A stretch of 64,000 nucleotides of DNA from Dillenia suffruticosa (Eukaryota; Streptophyta; Magnoliopsida; Dilleniales; Dilleniaceae). The notes beneath the pieces are model-generated. The model was given only the letters and a program-made list of their open reading frames with translations. It was not told the origin of the DNA and made no database searches. This document shows, piece by piece, positions 24,640 through 36,636 of the stretch (its first letter is position 1; each line of letters starts with the position of its first letter). Location of the stretch: assembly GCA_033439265.1 (NCBI GenBank), contig JAVTVX010000004.1, positions 20,907,701-20,971,700 of the forward strand, in the 5' to 3' direction. Made by a program: the position numbers and the translations under genes.

Positions 24640-27031
24640 TCAAAATATACCTAAATCCAATGACTCTTTATATGTTACAAACGAGTCTCTAGCGATGGCT
24701 TTGGTGAAGGGGTCAGTTATCATACTGTGTGTCGAAAAATACTTGACGGTCACTTCACCCTTCTCGATGATATCCCTTACAAAATTATATCTTGTGTTAA
24801 TATGTTTAATCATATTATGATATTTGGGGTCTCGAGTGTAAACGATAGCGGTTTGATTATTACAATAAATTATCACTGACCTTCCACTATCCGCCGTCAT
24901 CAAATAATTTTCGGAGCCAAACACTTTCCTGAACTGCGACTGAGTAAGCCACGAACTCTGCCTCTATCGTAGATAAAGTCACACATGTTTGCTTCTTATT
25001 GCTCTAAGAAACGGCACCACCATTGAATAAGAAGGCAAAATCTGATGTCGATTTGCGTTTATCCAGATCATCACCCTAATTGACATCTGAATATCTCACA
25101 AAGCACAAGTTACATCCTCCATAACACAAAGAGTAGTTTACAGTTCTTTTGAAATATCTAAAAATATTTTTCTTTACACTCTGGTGACCCATTCTAGGAT
25201 TTGATTGATATCTATTCGTAAGATTAACTGCATAACATATGTCTAGTCGTATACACAATATCGCTTATATTAAACTTCCCACTGCATTGGAGTAAGGGAT
25301 TTTGCTCATCTCTTTTATTTTTTCCTGAATTTTAGGGCACATATCAAAATTCAGGCCATCACACTTGATGATCAAAATATCTATGGGATTACAGTTATTC
25401 ATCCCAAAGCACTCGAGAATATTCTTAATATAGGTATTTTGTGAAAGAACCAACATTTATTTTGAGCGTTCTCTCTGAATCTTAACTCGCAAGATGAACT
25501 CAATTTCACCAATATTTTTCATGTCGAAACTTGATAACAACCATATTTTGATTGTCATTAGATACTCAATGTTGTTCCCGATCAATATTATATCATCCAC
25601 ATATAGGGACAGGATTACGAAAGAGTTATCATTACGTATCAAATAGATACAGTGATTCTCCTTAATCATTATGAAACCATAAGATGTCACACTCTCGTGA
25701 AATCTCAGGTACCATCGTCTGGATGATTGATTCATGTCATATACGGACTTCTGAAATCGATAGACTTTTTTCTCATGACCTACTAAAATGAACCCAGAGT
25801 GTTGCTCCATATAAATCTCCTCATTTAATTTTCGTTAAGCAAAGCGGTCTTTACATCTATCTGGTATAACTCTAGATCCGTACTTACGACAATCGCCAAA
25901 AGTAAATAAATTGATATAAATTTGACTATAGGGGAGAAAATTTCTTCGTAGTCAATACTCTTTGTCTGTGTGTAACCTTTGGCTATTAGATGGGTCTTGT
26001 ATCTCTCTACCAATTATTCGGCTTTTCTTTAGATTTTGAGAATCTATTTGTTCCTAATGGCCTTTCTATCTTCAGGTAAGTCAACTAGATCACAGACTCC
26101 GCTAATTTTCATAGATTTCATCTCCTCTTGCATGGCCTTTAGCCATTGGTCCTTGATATAACTCTTGAGAGCCTTCTAAAATGTTCGGGGCTCCTCATTA
26201 TTCTCGGGAGTCACATAAAGATCTTATTCTCAACCAAGAAATGACGCTGGGTTATATGTCCCCGACTACTCCTACGAGAAGGGGGAGCTTCTTTACCTTT
26301 AAATTGGTCACTCCCATTAGGATCAAGATCCATAACAAGTTCGTAAGTCCCGCCGCTGGGGTTAACTGAGTCGTTAGTCTCACCTATCTCATAAAATGTG
26401 AAATCTCAATTGATTTCATCTCTTTTAAAGAAATCATTTTTAGGAACGTAATATCATGAGATTTGATCTCAGAGATCATGTCGTCTGTATGCTCACCTAG
26501 GAATACATGTCCGTTAGAATGTTTAGAGTATCTTATAAATATACACTTCCTTCCTCATGGGTCTAACTTACCGTGTAGGTACGAGGAATCGTGAAGATAT
26601 GCGGCACAATCTCATAGCCTCAAATAGCTAAGATCAAGCTGTCTCCCTGTCCAAATCTCATATGGGGTATTAACTACGGATTTGGTTGGAACACGGTTGA
26701 AAACGTAGGCAACAGTTAACAATGAATCTCCCTAATGAGAGATTGTCAAATTAGTCTGCACCATTATAGATCTCACCATCTCCAATAGAGTATTATTCTT
26801 TCTCTTGGTTACTCCATTCTGCTAGGGATTCGTAGGAATAGTTAACTATGTCGTAATACCTTTCTTGAAACATAGCTCTTTAAACTGCTTAGGCAGATAC
26901 TTGTACCCTCGATCGGTTCTAAGAGTTTTTACTCTCAAGTATAACTGATTTTCAATGTCGCTGATAAATCTCTTAAAACATTCTAATGTCTCAAACTTGT
27001 ACGAGATCATATAGACGTAACCGAAACGCAT
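24640..27031 (-). pseudogene. Copia-2 pol remnants: integrase, reverse transcriptase, RNase H
   Basis: Minus-strand fragments appear in the expected order. An integrase core piece (26846-27031) contains LRTDRGYKY. A reverse transcriptase start lies at 25825-26013 (LIAKGYTQ, then IDVKTALLN), and its catalytic part at 25457-25810 includes SLYVDDIILIG. A connection and RNase H part lies at 25076-25456 and 24640-24924. The RNase H motif reads YCNNQTA where Asp-Asn is usual. Stops and frameshifts separate the pieces, so no functional product is expected. Confidence 0.8.
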
Positions 27032-27774
27032 GTAGTCGTCTAGAAATGTAATAAAATATGTGGCTCCGTTTCAGACTCTCACAATCATAGGCTCACAAAT
27101 ATCACAGTGAATCAATTGCAATGGAGTCTCAGTTATCATTGTCTTTCCAAATTGTTTTTTCGTCGCTTTGCCAGCTAAGCAAAACTTACATATGGGCAAC
27201 TCAATCAGAGTTAGCAGACCAAACAGGCCACTCGCAGCTAATTGGTTCATTTTCTCTCGTCTTATGTGGCAAAATCTACAATGTCAAACAGTAACATCAT
27301 TAACTACGTTATCAGATGTATAAACAATAAAAAATAAATTAGAAATTTCATCGAAATAAATCATGTCCAACACATATAGTTAATCATGTACCAAACCAGT
27401 ATACAATAAAGAACTGTCGTAAGAAATGGAAATACTTGAGTTTCTAAACAAAACAAAATATCCTAAGCGATCTAGATAAAGTACAGATACGAGATTCCGT
27501 CGAATCTCGGGAACATACAAAACATCATACAGATATAGGATTTTGTTACTTCACAACATAAGCTTGCATGTACCAATCTCCCTTACAACCACAAATACTC
27601 TGTTTCCCATACACAACCTCTTCACATGGGGACTCAATAGGTGGAACTTCATGTACGTGCTCTTATCCCGAGTTACATGCTTGGTGGCTCATGAGTCTAC
27701 AATCCACAAACGAAAAGAGTTAGTTACTATCACAGTAAATGAAACATATTTCAAACCATGTAAAGAAAAAAGAC

Positions 27775-28638
27775 TTACCTTCCACTCACCACACTCGCGA
27801 GCAAAATGCCTAAACTTGCCACCACGTAACACTTCACTTTGCTCTTATCTAGCTCCTTTTTCTTGTGCTTTTGTGCTTTGTCGTCAATCTTAGCAGATGG
27901 TTTCTTCTTATCTTGGCTTTTGGTCTTTCCATCATACTTGTGCCACTTGCGCTTGAAGCCCCGGGAGTCCTTACTCAACTCCGCCACATAAGCATGACCT
28001 GAAACAGATTTAGCCACCTCCTGGCGCTCCTCCTCGAGCTTACAATGCCTACTCACATTTATGAAAATAAGAATACTCTTAATATATATGAGATAGGTTT
28101 TAACCACATCCTAGGAGTCAGGTAAAGACTGGATCATCCCCTGAAGCTCATCAGACATTGGCTCCCTCATATTCTTCAGAGATGCGATCATACTCGACAT
28201 GTGCATGAGATATTGTTTCATAGTATGATCCGATCTCTTCTCTCTTCTTCTAAGTAATAAACCTATAGGTCAGCATCCTTAATTTAGGAGCTGATCGGAC
28301 CCAAAATACTCTTTTAAAGCAACCCACACCGACATCACAATAAGATACCGCTCATAAAATGAGATCATATCATCATGCATACTCCTCCGAATGATTGCTT
28401 TAGCCTAGTCATCTTTCATTTTCCAAACACGATACACCTTGTGATTCCGTTTTTCCTGAGGTATGGTACCTTTCCCGGGATCCAACATCTTATATCTCAA
28501 AACCTCCGCTAGGTCTTGTTCCTCGAAGACAAACTGAACCTTCCGGTGCCAAATATTGTAATTGTCACCATTCAGCTTATCTCCCTTTACAAGATCAAGT
28601 ACGACACTCTTAATTGCTGCCATTGTCTCGCTACACAA
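27775..28638 (-). pseudogene. Copia-2 gag remnant
   Basis: The minus-strand start at 28638 gives a gag-like N-terminus with LVKGDKLNGDNYNIWHRKVQ, typical of Copia gag. After stops, a Lys-rich piece at 27775-28107 precedes a broken zinc-knuckle region, of which only KCYVVASLGILLA remains in this frame. The codons suggest a frameshifted Cys-x2-Cys motif. Confidence 0.7.
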
Positions 28639-29795
28639 AAAAGAGACCTTACTTACTAATAATACTTACTATCATAATTTCGCGTACCCTACGAATTAAC
28701 AAATTCTAAATTATTTGAGTATTGACCTCAAAGTGAGCGTATGAGTCAACGGACACCATATATCACAACCTGAGATCGCATCTCATCATCTGGATTTGAA
28801 TTCAACACACAAAAACTCACAAATAGTCATAAATATAAATATACGAATCATAGAAAATTGGAAAATCCAATTTTGAACGACCTGACGCCGCCACGCGCCG
28901 TCGGCGTGCCTCCACATGTTGGTAGCTGTCTGGCGCACATGCCAGATGCGCAGCGCGTCTCATACGCTCTCCCATGCACATAAAATGGCCTGGCGCATGC
29001 GCACCTACACGTGGCTCGCTCTTCACACATGTCTACGCTCTTGATCCATGTCACCCGGGTCGCGAATCAGGTCGTTAGCAGGTTGGGTGTGGATCCGGGT
29101 CCAAACCGACTCGGACCGCTAGAAGCCTTCATGCTCTTCTCTGGCGCGTGCGATTTATGCGCCCGCACTCGACTCGTTGACACGCCTTCTCGCGCATGCG
29201 TCTCACGCACCCGCAGGTCTAGATCCTTCTTCCTCGCCCGATGGGCCTCCAACTAGGTTTTTCGACCTAGTTTCTGAAAAACTCATTTCTGGCCACTTTT
29301 TGACGGCGGTTGTATCTAGAAAATAAAGTTGGACTTCCCAAAACCATTCTCAACTCAATTTTTTGGAGATTCAAGCTCTAAACTCGGCGAATCAAATGTC
29401 CAAAATTTTGACCATTTGCTGCCATGTCGGAAAACCCAGTTTTCCGTAATGACAATGCACAAAACATATGTCAAATTGTAGATCAGCATACAAAAAACAC
29501 ATCTATTCCATTTTTATAGATCAACCATCTCCCTATCTCTAAAGATGTAGGCTTTTAAATTTTAGGTACCATTAGGGTTGAAAATTGGACCTTCATTTTC
29601 AAAATCTAAACATATTACAAAAATTACAAAAAAAAATATAGTTGTGATCTATACAACATGGACAACATCATGGTATAATCAGATTCACGAAACTCATTCG
29701 TGAATCAAATCCCAAATTTTTAACCTTATATTTTTATATCCAAAAAATTCTGAAAATTTATTTTATCTAATAAATCAAACAGTTTCTGTTACCAA
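28639..29795 (-). other. Copia-2 leader with a GC-rich island
   Basis: This is the 5' leader on the minus strand. 28870-29270 is strikingly GC-rich and full of GCGC, CACG and GCATGCGC words, against an AT-rich background. No host gene was recognised in it; its longest frames are Arg/Ala-rich and unconvincing. It may be a leader specific to this Copia family or a captured host segment. Confidence 0.4.
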
Positions 29796-30297
29796 TGTTG
29801 GATTTTGATGCACACATATGGAAGTATGATAAATTTTCAGAATAAAAAAGTTTAGATTTTCAGGTATATCTCCGTAAGTAAATCGCACGAAAATCTGGAA
29901 ACCATGAATCCTTCTCGAACGACCTTACTGTCGAGATGATAACCATAATAAGCGAGTTATCATCACAGCACCATAATACTACAATCCATAATCTGGTGAC
30001 GAACACGATACTAAAAATTTTTTACGCAGAATTTTTCTCAAGTCTTTTTTTTAGAAAAAGTGTTTTCTCACTTTCAAAACTCAGATCTCAATTGTGTTGT
30101 GTTTCTCTCTCAGAGATTAATCCTAATTTTTCCTTTTAATCTTGGGGAATAATTAGGGACTTAATTATGGGAAGTGGGGAGGAATTTTTAAGAAGGTTGA
30201 AGTAATAGGTTGACTAACTATTATTCCTCAACTTTCATTCCTCAACTTTCATGTTTGGAATCAATCAAAATAAATATCCTACGTGGGTATTATTTCC
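29796..30297 (-). repeat. Copia-2 5' LTR
   Basis: Direct repeat of 22996-23488. It is slightly longer because of a 13-bp duplicated CCTCAACTTTCAT near 30228-30251. The right edge reads ATTATTTCC where the partner has ATTATTTCA, so the terminal base is mutated. Confidence 0.85.
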
Positions 30298-31449
30298 TTC
30301 GTCTCTTTTAATTGATCAATCAAGGCGTCGAAATAGTGAAGATAGAGGTTAATAATTGAGATGAGGGAGAAAGAAAAAGACCGAAAGAAAAAGAAAGATT
30401 AAGAGAAAAACACAGAGAAAGTGGAAAGGAAGAAAGAGAAACAGGGACAGGAGATGAGTGATGGTGGGGGATTAGAGAGAGGTATTTTAGTCAATTAAAA
30501 TATGTGAACGGTACAAAATTATTTTTTAATAATTTTACAATCAAAACTGAAACGAATATTCCAAGGGCATCAATAACTAGATCAATTTTTCATCACTATC
30601 TGAAATTAATTTCCATTTGTAATCATTTAGTACCCGTTTTGATAGTTTTTTTTTTCATTTTTTTTTGAGAAATTAATAAATTTTAAAATAAAATTAAAAA
30701 TTATTTAATAATTTTGATTTCATAATTTTTAAAATAAAGTTATTAAAATTAAAAATTAAAATTAAAATTAAAGAGAAAAAAAGAGACATAAGTGTAAATG
30801 AATTTATAAAATAGATATATTTGAAATTTTATTTTTCTTAAGTGAAAATATAAATAGAATAAAATGAAAAATAATTTTTAAAAACCTGACATGGTTTTAA
30901 AAGAGGAATCAAAAGTTCCCCGGAGCTTTTTGTATTTTTTTTCATAAAAAAAAAAAAAAAAACTCTTTTTTAAAATTTTTTTAAAAATATTATTTGTCGG
31001 TACTTTTTCTTAGGAGAAGAAGAAAAACTGAAAAAAAAAAAATTGTAAAACGGACACTCGATGAAATTTCACCTTGCTTCTCATGACATTGGGTTATAAG
31101 ATGGGAAAGGGGCTGATAAAATGGGCGGGCGGGCGGGCGGGCTTTTGGGCATGCAAAAAATGGTGGTGGATAGGGGATGCGTCGCGGCCACATTTGGGAT
31201 TGGCTCACTATGGTGGCTAGGATGAAGCCTCCCACACGGTTGGAAGCCCGGCTCTAGGCGAAGTTGTTGCGGGGTTGCCGCCACATCCTTTCGGGCGATA
31301 GATTTGAAGCTCGTCATGTCCACGGAATCAACGCGGTTTAAATCTTTGTCTTATTTTTTTTTTTTGTAAATAATAGATAGCAAACTTGGGGGCCAAGATT
31401 CCTTGCTCTGCGCATTTTAAACCCAACCAAGTAGCTTCACAATTAAGCT
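30298..31449. other. Interval before gene E
   Basis: AT-rich sequence with A-runs. 31123-31142 is a (GGGC)n run, followed by a GC-richer patch (31160-31340). On the minus strand that patch holds Pro/Ala-rich frames of about 80 residues with no recognisable domain. No gene is supported. Confidence 0.35.
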
Positions 31450-31473
31450 AGCGAGAGAGCGAGAGAGAGAGAG

Positions 31474-31530
<57 letters not shown>

Positions 31531-31661
31531 CAAGCAGCGAGAGAGAGAGAGAGAGAGAGAGAGAACCAAGCAGCTGCACAATTAAGCTAGCGAGAGAGAG
31601 AGAGAGAACCAAGTAGCTTCACTCTTAAGCTAGCGAGAGAGAGAGAGAGAGAGAGAAAGAG
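31450..31661 (+). repeat. (GA)n tract with interspersed AAGCTAGC units, before gene E
   Basis: About 200 bp of GA repeats broken by copies of ACCAAGCAGC/ACCAAGTAGC and AATTAAGCTAGCGAGAG, ending 12 bases before the start codon of gene E. It would lie in the 5' untranslated region if transcription begins upstream. Confidence 0.85.
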
Positions 31662-31673
31662 AAGCTCGCCCCG

Positions 31674-32129
31674 ATGAATTCGTCTGGTGAATCTGGAAGA
31701 GCTGTGCCGGGAAACAAGGTAGGGTTTCTCAACTTGCACTTCATCTGCGATTCGTTTTTCTTTATGCCCATAATTTTCTAGATCTATAATTCCAAAATCT
31801 AAAAGACTTGGGTTTGGGATTTTTCTTATCTTTTGGAATCAGTTTTTACTGTTCTCTTTTTGGAACAGTACGGAACAAAGTTAGATCTTGATCGTGACAA
31901 AAAGAAGTGCGTCTGTAATTTCTTCTCTTACCCTTTACAATCTTAAATAAAGGATTCCTTCTCTTTAGTCTGAAATCAGCCATACAAAAACAATCATAAT
32001 TATCGTATTCTTGAATAAATCATAAGCTTACACTGGTTATACTAATTCCTTCTATTTTTGTGCAGTTCCTCGGCTTATGGAGATCTTTTCTGATGCATGC
32101 CGCTACACTTTTCTCCTTCTTTAAGGAGG

Positions 32130-32195
<66 letters not shown>

Positions 32196-32709
32196 AGTAG
32201 ATCTTTACATTTTTGTCACAGTTCCATCTATGCATGCGAGTCACCCGCGTGCACAACGAGTCTGACGTAGTTTTGGTATGGATACCATACCGACAAAATA
32301 GACCGTTGAATGATCGTCGGCGGGAGATTCCTCCGGGCCACGACATGGATGTCCATTTTGGTGATTACACGACTGACTGTCCAGATGTCAATATCTTTGT
32401 GCACGTGTATCCTAAGATCGGTGAACAAGGTAGCCAAGAGGCTCCTCGTGTTCTGAGTTCGGGTCAGATCAGGGAAGCATCTAAGATTAATCTATCCCTT
32501 AACAATAAAGGAAAAGTTGAATCCAGATTTGTTGCACGAGCTGATTTGCCTAAGGGGTTCAGGTAAATTTGTTATATTCTCTTAGTCACATGGATTTGAA
32601 TATGAATTATCATGTAATTTATGGGTTTTTTTCCTTCTTTTGTAGTTGTTGTTTCTCTGCACCGATTAATGAAGTAATCCCACCCGGCAATGCTGTTCAA
32701 TCTGATTAG
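31674..32709 (+). CDS. Gene E: diverged member of the same three-exon family (149 aa)
   Basis: Exons are modelled at 31674-31718, 32222-32562 and 32646-32709. Exon 1 encodes MNSSGESGRAVPGNK, followed by GTAGGG. Exon 2 begins FHLCMRVTRV after CACAG and ends in phase 2 before GTAAAT. Exon 3 ends with TAG. Intron phases (0, then 2) and the residues at the junctions match genes A and C. Shared points are RVT, N-x-S-x-V, VW, IPPG, DY, YPKI, LPKGF and N-E-V against LPSGI and N-K-V in A. The Thr-Asp-Cys-Pro-Asp stretch is specific to E. No signal peptide or membrane segment is seen, and the function is unknown. Two other AG/GT-bounded stretches at about 31870-31905 and 32066-32127 could be extra exons, but A and C offer no support for them. 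Confidence 0.65.
32132..32191 (+). repeat. (CT)n tract in gene E intron 1
   Basis: About 60 bp of near-perfect CT repeats, ending 30 bases before the exon 2 acceptor at 32221. It could act as an extreme polypyrimidine tract. It is complementary to the (GA)n tract at 31450-31661 in the same predicted transcript. Confidence 0.9.
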
Positions 32710-33695
32710 CAAATGTTTCATTACATGACAGTTCCGCTTCTACAAGGTTGTCATCTTTTCAAATTACATAACCATCAATTCATGATTTTACTAGTGTTTA
32801 TATATATATGTACATATTCATTTTTTGATTTTGTTCTGTCCTTAGGCTCAATATGGTACTTAGTATACTGATTGGGATACGGGTTATGCATGGGCGGGCC
32901 TTGCTTTTTCTGTTTGATAATCCAATATGGCGCATTACATTCCTTAATTTAGTCAGCAACTACAATTTGTTACACCGACCGCCTTTTAGTCCTTCACTAA
33001 GCTGCAAGTTCAACTTCACTTAATCAAATTTTACATATGGCTTTTAATCCAAGGAAGCATTCTCAGTTTATCAGTTTCTAAAGTTCTATCACATGACTGA
33101 AAATTGTGGATAGATTTTTCTTCTGTTGTTTTAACAATTTACTTAATGAGACTTTTATAAATACGGTTCTTGTCATATGCTTCAATTGAAGGATGGCTCT
33201 GGTTAGTCATATGGATATATTGGGCCTATATATGAGCCAAGTGGATGTACTTTGATTGAGAGGATTCCATTTCAAGTATCCTTTAAATGAAAAGGATATT
33301 ATTGCTCCTAGTCAAAATTGAGGTTAAAGCACTTCATTGGTGGATGTAGTAATTTGGCTTACGTACACTTCGATTCATGAGATGTGTTTTAAGCTACATA
33401 TCAGTGTATATAAGGCTGTGTTTTCATAGGTTTGTTTGCTGCTTTGTGTTGGCGTGGGAAGTTTTGAGAGTTTTTTTGATGAAAGGACATGATCTTTAAG
33501 AGTAAATGATGCTTTTCTCACTTTCAAATGAATATGAAGGTTTTCATTGGCTAATGTTGGTAGAATATGTGTCAGGCCATTAAAAAGTTGAGCAAAATCT
33601 TTGTCCGCGTTCTTGTTTGTTTAATTCTGTGGCTTTGGGTGTTTCGGTACATGTGATCCCTGACTTGAGTCTCTAGTTTTTGTTAGTGGCCTAAT
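32710..33695 (+). other. Gene E 3' flank
   Basis: AT-rich sequence without a convincing gene. It has no match to the 3' flank of genes A or D. Copy C begins at its right edge. Confidence 0.4.
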
Positions 33696-35696
33696 AATAA
33701 AATCCATCTTCCCTCCCCCTATCCCCGCACTAAGTCAGGAAGCACTTTGTGCATGGATGAGCCCCTTTCCTTTTTGGAAGGCCTAAACGGGTTGCCCATA
33801 GAATATGGGGTTGCGATTTCTGTTAATTAATGCATCTATTTAAGTCATGTCCGGTTGTATTTTGATTTGCTTTGTCGTCTAAGTTTTGTTTAATGGGAAG
33901 CTTTCCAATATATTGGAACATATATAGGCAGTCATCCACTGGAAGTGTTTCCTTAGATGATGCATTTCTCATGTTCAAAAGTAGATGGTGCTTGATACTT
34001 GCTTTTCTCTTTGTGCGTATGTGTGGGGCGTGTTTCTTTTTTCTGAGCAAACTCTGCTACTATGGTTGGAAAGCCATAGTATTTGTGGTCATTTTGTGTG
34101 TGCAATTTATACTTAATGAGTTAAAAGCGGATCAAGCGAGTCTTTTTACTAAGAACATATGCTCATTTGTTTGGTGGAATAAAACGGTTGATGTCCATGG
34201 CAGTCATGTTTCTCTGTTTATTAAGCAAACATTTACATTTGATGGCAGATTTCTGACTTCAGATGAGTTAATACTCCTGCTTTCTTTGATTATTTTCTAT
34301 GCTCATTGATGGCACTTGCATATTGTATGTAGGTGATGAAGGCTTTCTGTCAGGTTACAACTTGGTCTGCTTTAGTGGTACTAGGTCAGCTATCCACAGC
34401 CAAAAAGATAAGGTCACATTTAAGCCTCTTGCTGGAGACAGAAGGTAGAATCTGGGCAAGTGACACCTTCCAATTGCCTGTTGTATAGCTGACCTAGTAT
34501 AGGTAGAGGAAGCCGAGTTTTCTCCGACGATGCCGATGTGAGAAAGTAGAAGCACCTTACACATCCCAATATGTACCTTTTGAACTTGTCAGGAGTATTT
34601 AATATGTATTGTAATGTTATTGGGATCATATCCCAAACCTCTGTTTTAACTATATTTTCTAGGCATGTGGTGTCACATTTTGGTGGCATGACATGTCAAA
34701 CTAGGATTTCTTTTTGAGGCTTTAGTCGGAAGGAGTTGTTTTGATCTGCAACTTATAGAGCATGTTGAATTATGACATTATTTATGCAATATTCCTTGCT
34801 CGTCTTTATCTTTGATTTGCATTTTTCTTGTGCGAGTAAAGGCTGAGTCGGTCTTGAAATCTTTATATCTCATGTGGTATTTTTACAGATTAGGAGCTCC
34901 GATAAATTTATTATCATTGAATTTATTTGAATGAAAAGATAAGTAATTTGTGATCTTGTCATAAAAAACTCGATAAAACCTATGAAAATTGTAGAATGAC
35001 AATAGAGCTATAGGATATCAATAGATAATCGACATAATAGGTAAGGTTTCTTGATTAAATTTTGAGTTTGAAATTTAAGAATATAAAAAATTATACTAAG
35101 AAATTTTTTCTTAAATTGGGCTTGATAATACTCGAGTGAATTAGTGGAGTATATTTTTGGATACTAGTTGGTTATTTATATACACATAGAGAGAGAGAGA
35201 GAGAGAGTGCGAGCTATGGGATTTGCAATTTTTCCAATATTTTTGCGACCTCTCTTTTGTTAGTAAGGGAAATTGTCAAGTCTTCTTCATCGAGCAAAAG
35301 GGCATTTGGTTATAGGGACAAAAAAATGGTGGAAGGAGAGAGAACCCTTGTCATTGCTGCTCTGGGTCACAAGGGTCATTTTGAAGCCTTTGATGATTTA
35401 TTTATTAAAAAAAACAAAGTTGGACCAGACATAGGATATAAATTGGAAATCCTTGCTATATGTATATATTTGGCTATAATTTCTTGTCGATGATATAAAT
35501 AGGGTCCAAAACATTTTTCTTTTTTGGATAAATAGGATCCCAAAATATTAGATATAGACAGTTTGATGTTGGTGTTAAGGGCATCTGACATGGGAATTCA
35601 TGAGAATTTTTTTTTTTTCCTTTTATAGGAAAATCTAAGGAAAGAAATTAGAGATACACACATGGTTTGATACTTGCGCAGAGAGGAATCAGTTTT
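33696..35696 (+). repeat. Segmental duplication copy C, 5' part
   Basis: Matches copy D from 46493 and copy A from 1247 (skipping Copia-1) up to the T-run and CGCAGAGAGGAAT near 9650. It includes the MITE-like inverted repeat (34379-34501) and the ALGHKGHFEAF frame (35257-35493). A 145-residue frame at 33872-34309 is open only here. The block breaks at about 35697 and resumes at 43331. Confidence 0.85.
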
Positions 35697-36627
35697 GTTT
35701 GAACTTTTGGCTATGACACAGATTAATTAGGGAGGATCAGAAACTTCTGACTATGCCTAACCCATGGCAGTGGAGGGAAATTCACATAACCACTGCGCAG
35801 AAGACTGAACCAATAAACCATAATAAGCTTTACAATGGTGCAAAACTGAGCTTTATTTCTGTAGGGTGAGAAACTAAGTTTTGTAATGAATTAAAATTTA
35901 TTTTTATAATGGTGAAAAATTAAGTTTTATATATAAATAGATATAGTTTGGTAAATATGTACCAATTAATTTTTTTAAAAAAAACATATATTCAAATTAT
36001 AATAATTTTTTCTTATTTTATAATTATATTTATAATTGTATAAGGGAGATTAACCTATCATTAGATTTATAAGAAAAAAAATATATAGAGACTGAGATAG
36101 AGTAGAAGACCTTGGAGACAACCTATCCTGCAAAGAAAATTTTCAATGCCAACATATGCCCGTTTTCTATTTTCAAAATCGTTCAAAATGTTAAATTAAT
36201 TAATATTTATAAATTTTTATATTTTTATATTTTTCATATTTAATAAATTATTTATTTATTTATTTATAATTTTTATTTTTTATATTATTTGTGTTGTAAT
36301 TTATCATTCCATATTTTATCATTTTAGATTTTTATTATAAAAATAACTATTGTATTATTTTTATAAAATAATTAATATGTATAATTTTTTATATTTTTCA
36401 TATTTATATGTTTCATGTACTTTTATTTTTATATTTTTATAAAATATTATATATAATTAATAATTACATATTTCATTATTTTACATTTTATTATAAAAAG
36501 TGACTATTGTTTATTTCTATAAAATAATTAATATTATAAAATTTTTTTATATTTTATATTTATACATTTCTTGTATTTTTATTTTTTATATTTAAAAAAA
36601 ATATTATATATTTATTTTTATTTCTCT
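35697..36627. other. AT-rich insertion sequence within copy C
   Basis: Sequence foreign to copies A and D. It is very AT-rich, with repeated words such as TTTTTATATTTTT and ATTTATTTATT between 36190 and 36620. No gene or element ends were recognised. Confidence 0.35.
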
Positions 36628-36636
36628 GTTTTTATT

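Larger units (their letters stand above)
22996..30297 (-). mobile_element. Decayed Copia LTR retrotransposon on the minus strand (Copia-2)
   Basis: LTRs of about 493 bp (22996-23488) and 502 bp (29796-30297) are clear direct repeats with many differences, so this copy is much older than Copia-1. On the minus strand the right LTR is the 5' LTR. Next to it lies TTGGTAACAGA, a degenerate initiator-Met-type primer site (around 29783-29795). Gag and pol fragments run leftwards in several frames with many stops. No convincing target duplication was found: TCTCT lies left of the element and the same word occurs four bases beyond the right edge. Confidence 0.85.

Noticed and set aside
28817-29256. 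Open frames in the GC-rich Copia-2 leader as a host gene
   Set aside because: Several overlapping frames on both strands are open only because the sequence is GC-rich. No conserved motif is present.
22991-30306. TCTCT as a target duplication for Copia-2
   Set aside because: The right-hand TCTCT lies four bases beyond the LTR edge in a CT-rich context, so the match is probably chance.
31081-31323. Minus-strand Pro/Ala-rich frames near the (GGGC)n run
   Set aside because: Two overlapping frames are open because of composition. No domain, partner exon or conservation is visible.
31870-32127. Extra exons in gene E intron 1
   Set aside because: AG and GT dinucleotides bound two short open stretches, but genes A and C have no counterpart and the two-intron model already gives a continuous frame.
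33872-34309. A 145-residue open frame in copy C
   Set aside because: The equivalent sequence in copies A and D is frameshifted after about 90 residues, the peptide is Phe/Leu-rich, and it has no splice or domain support.
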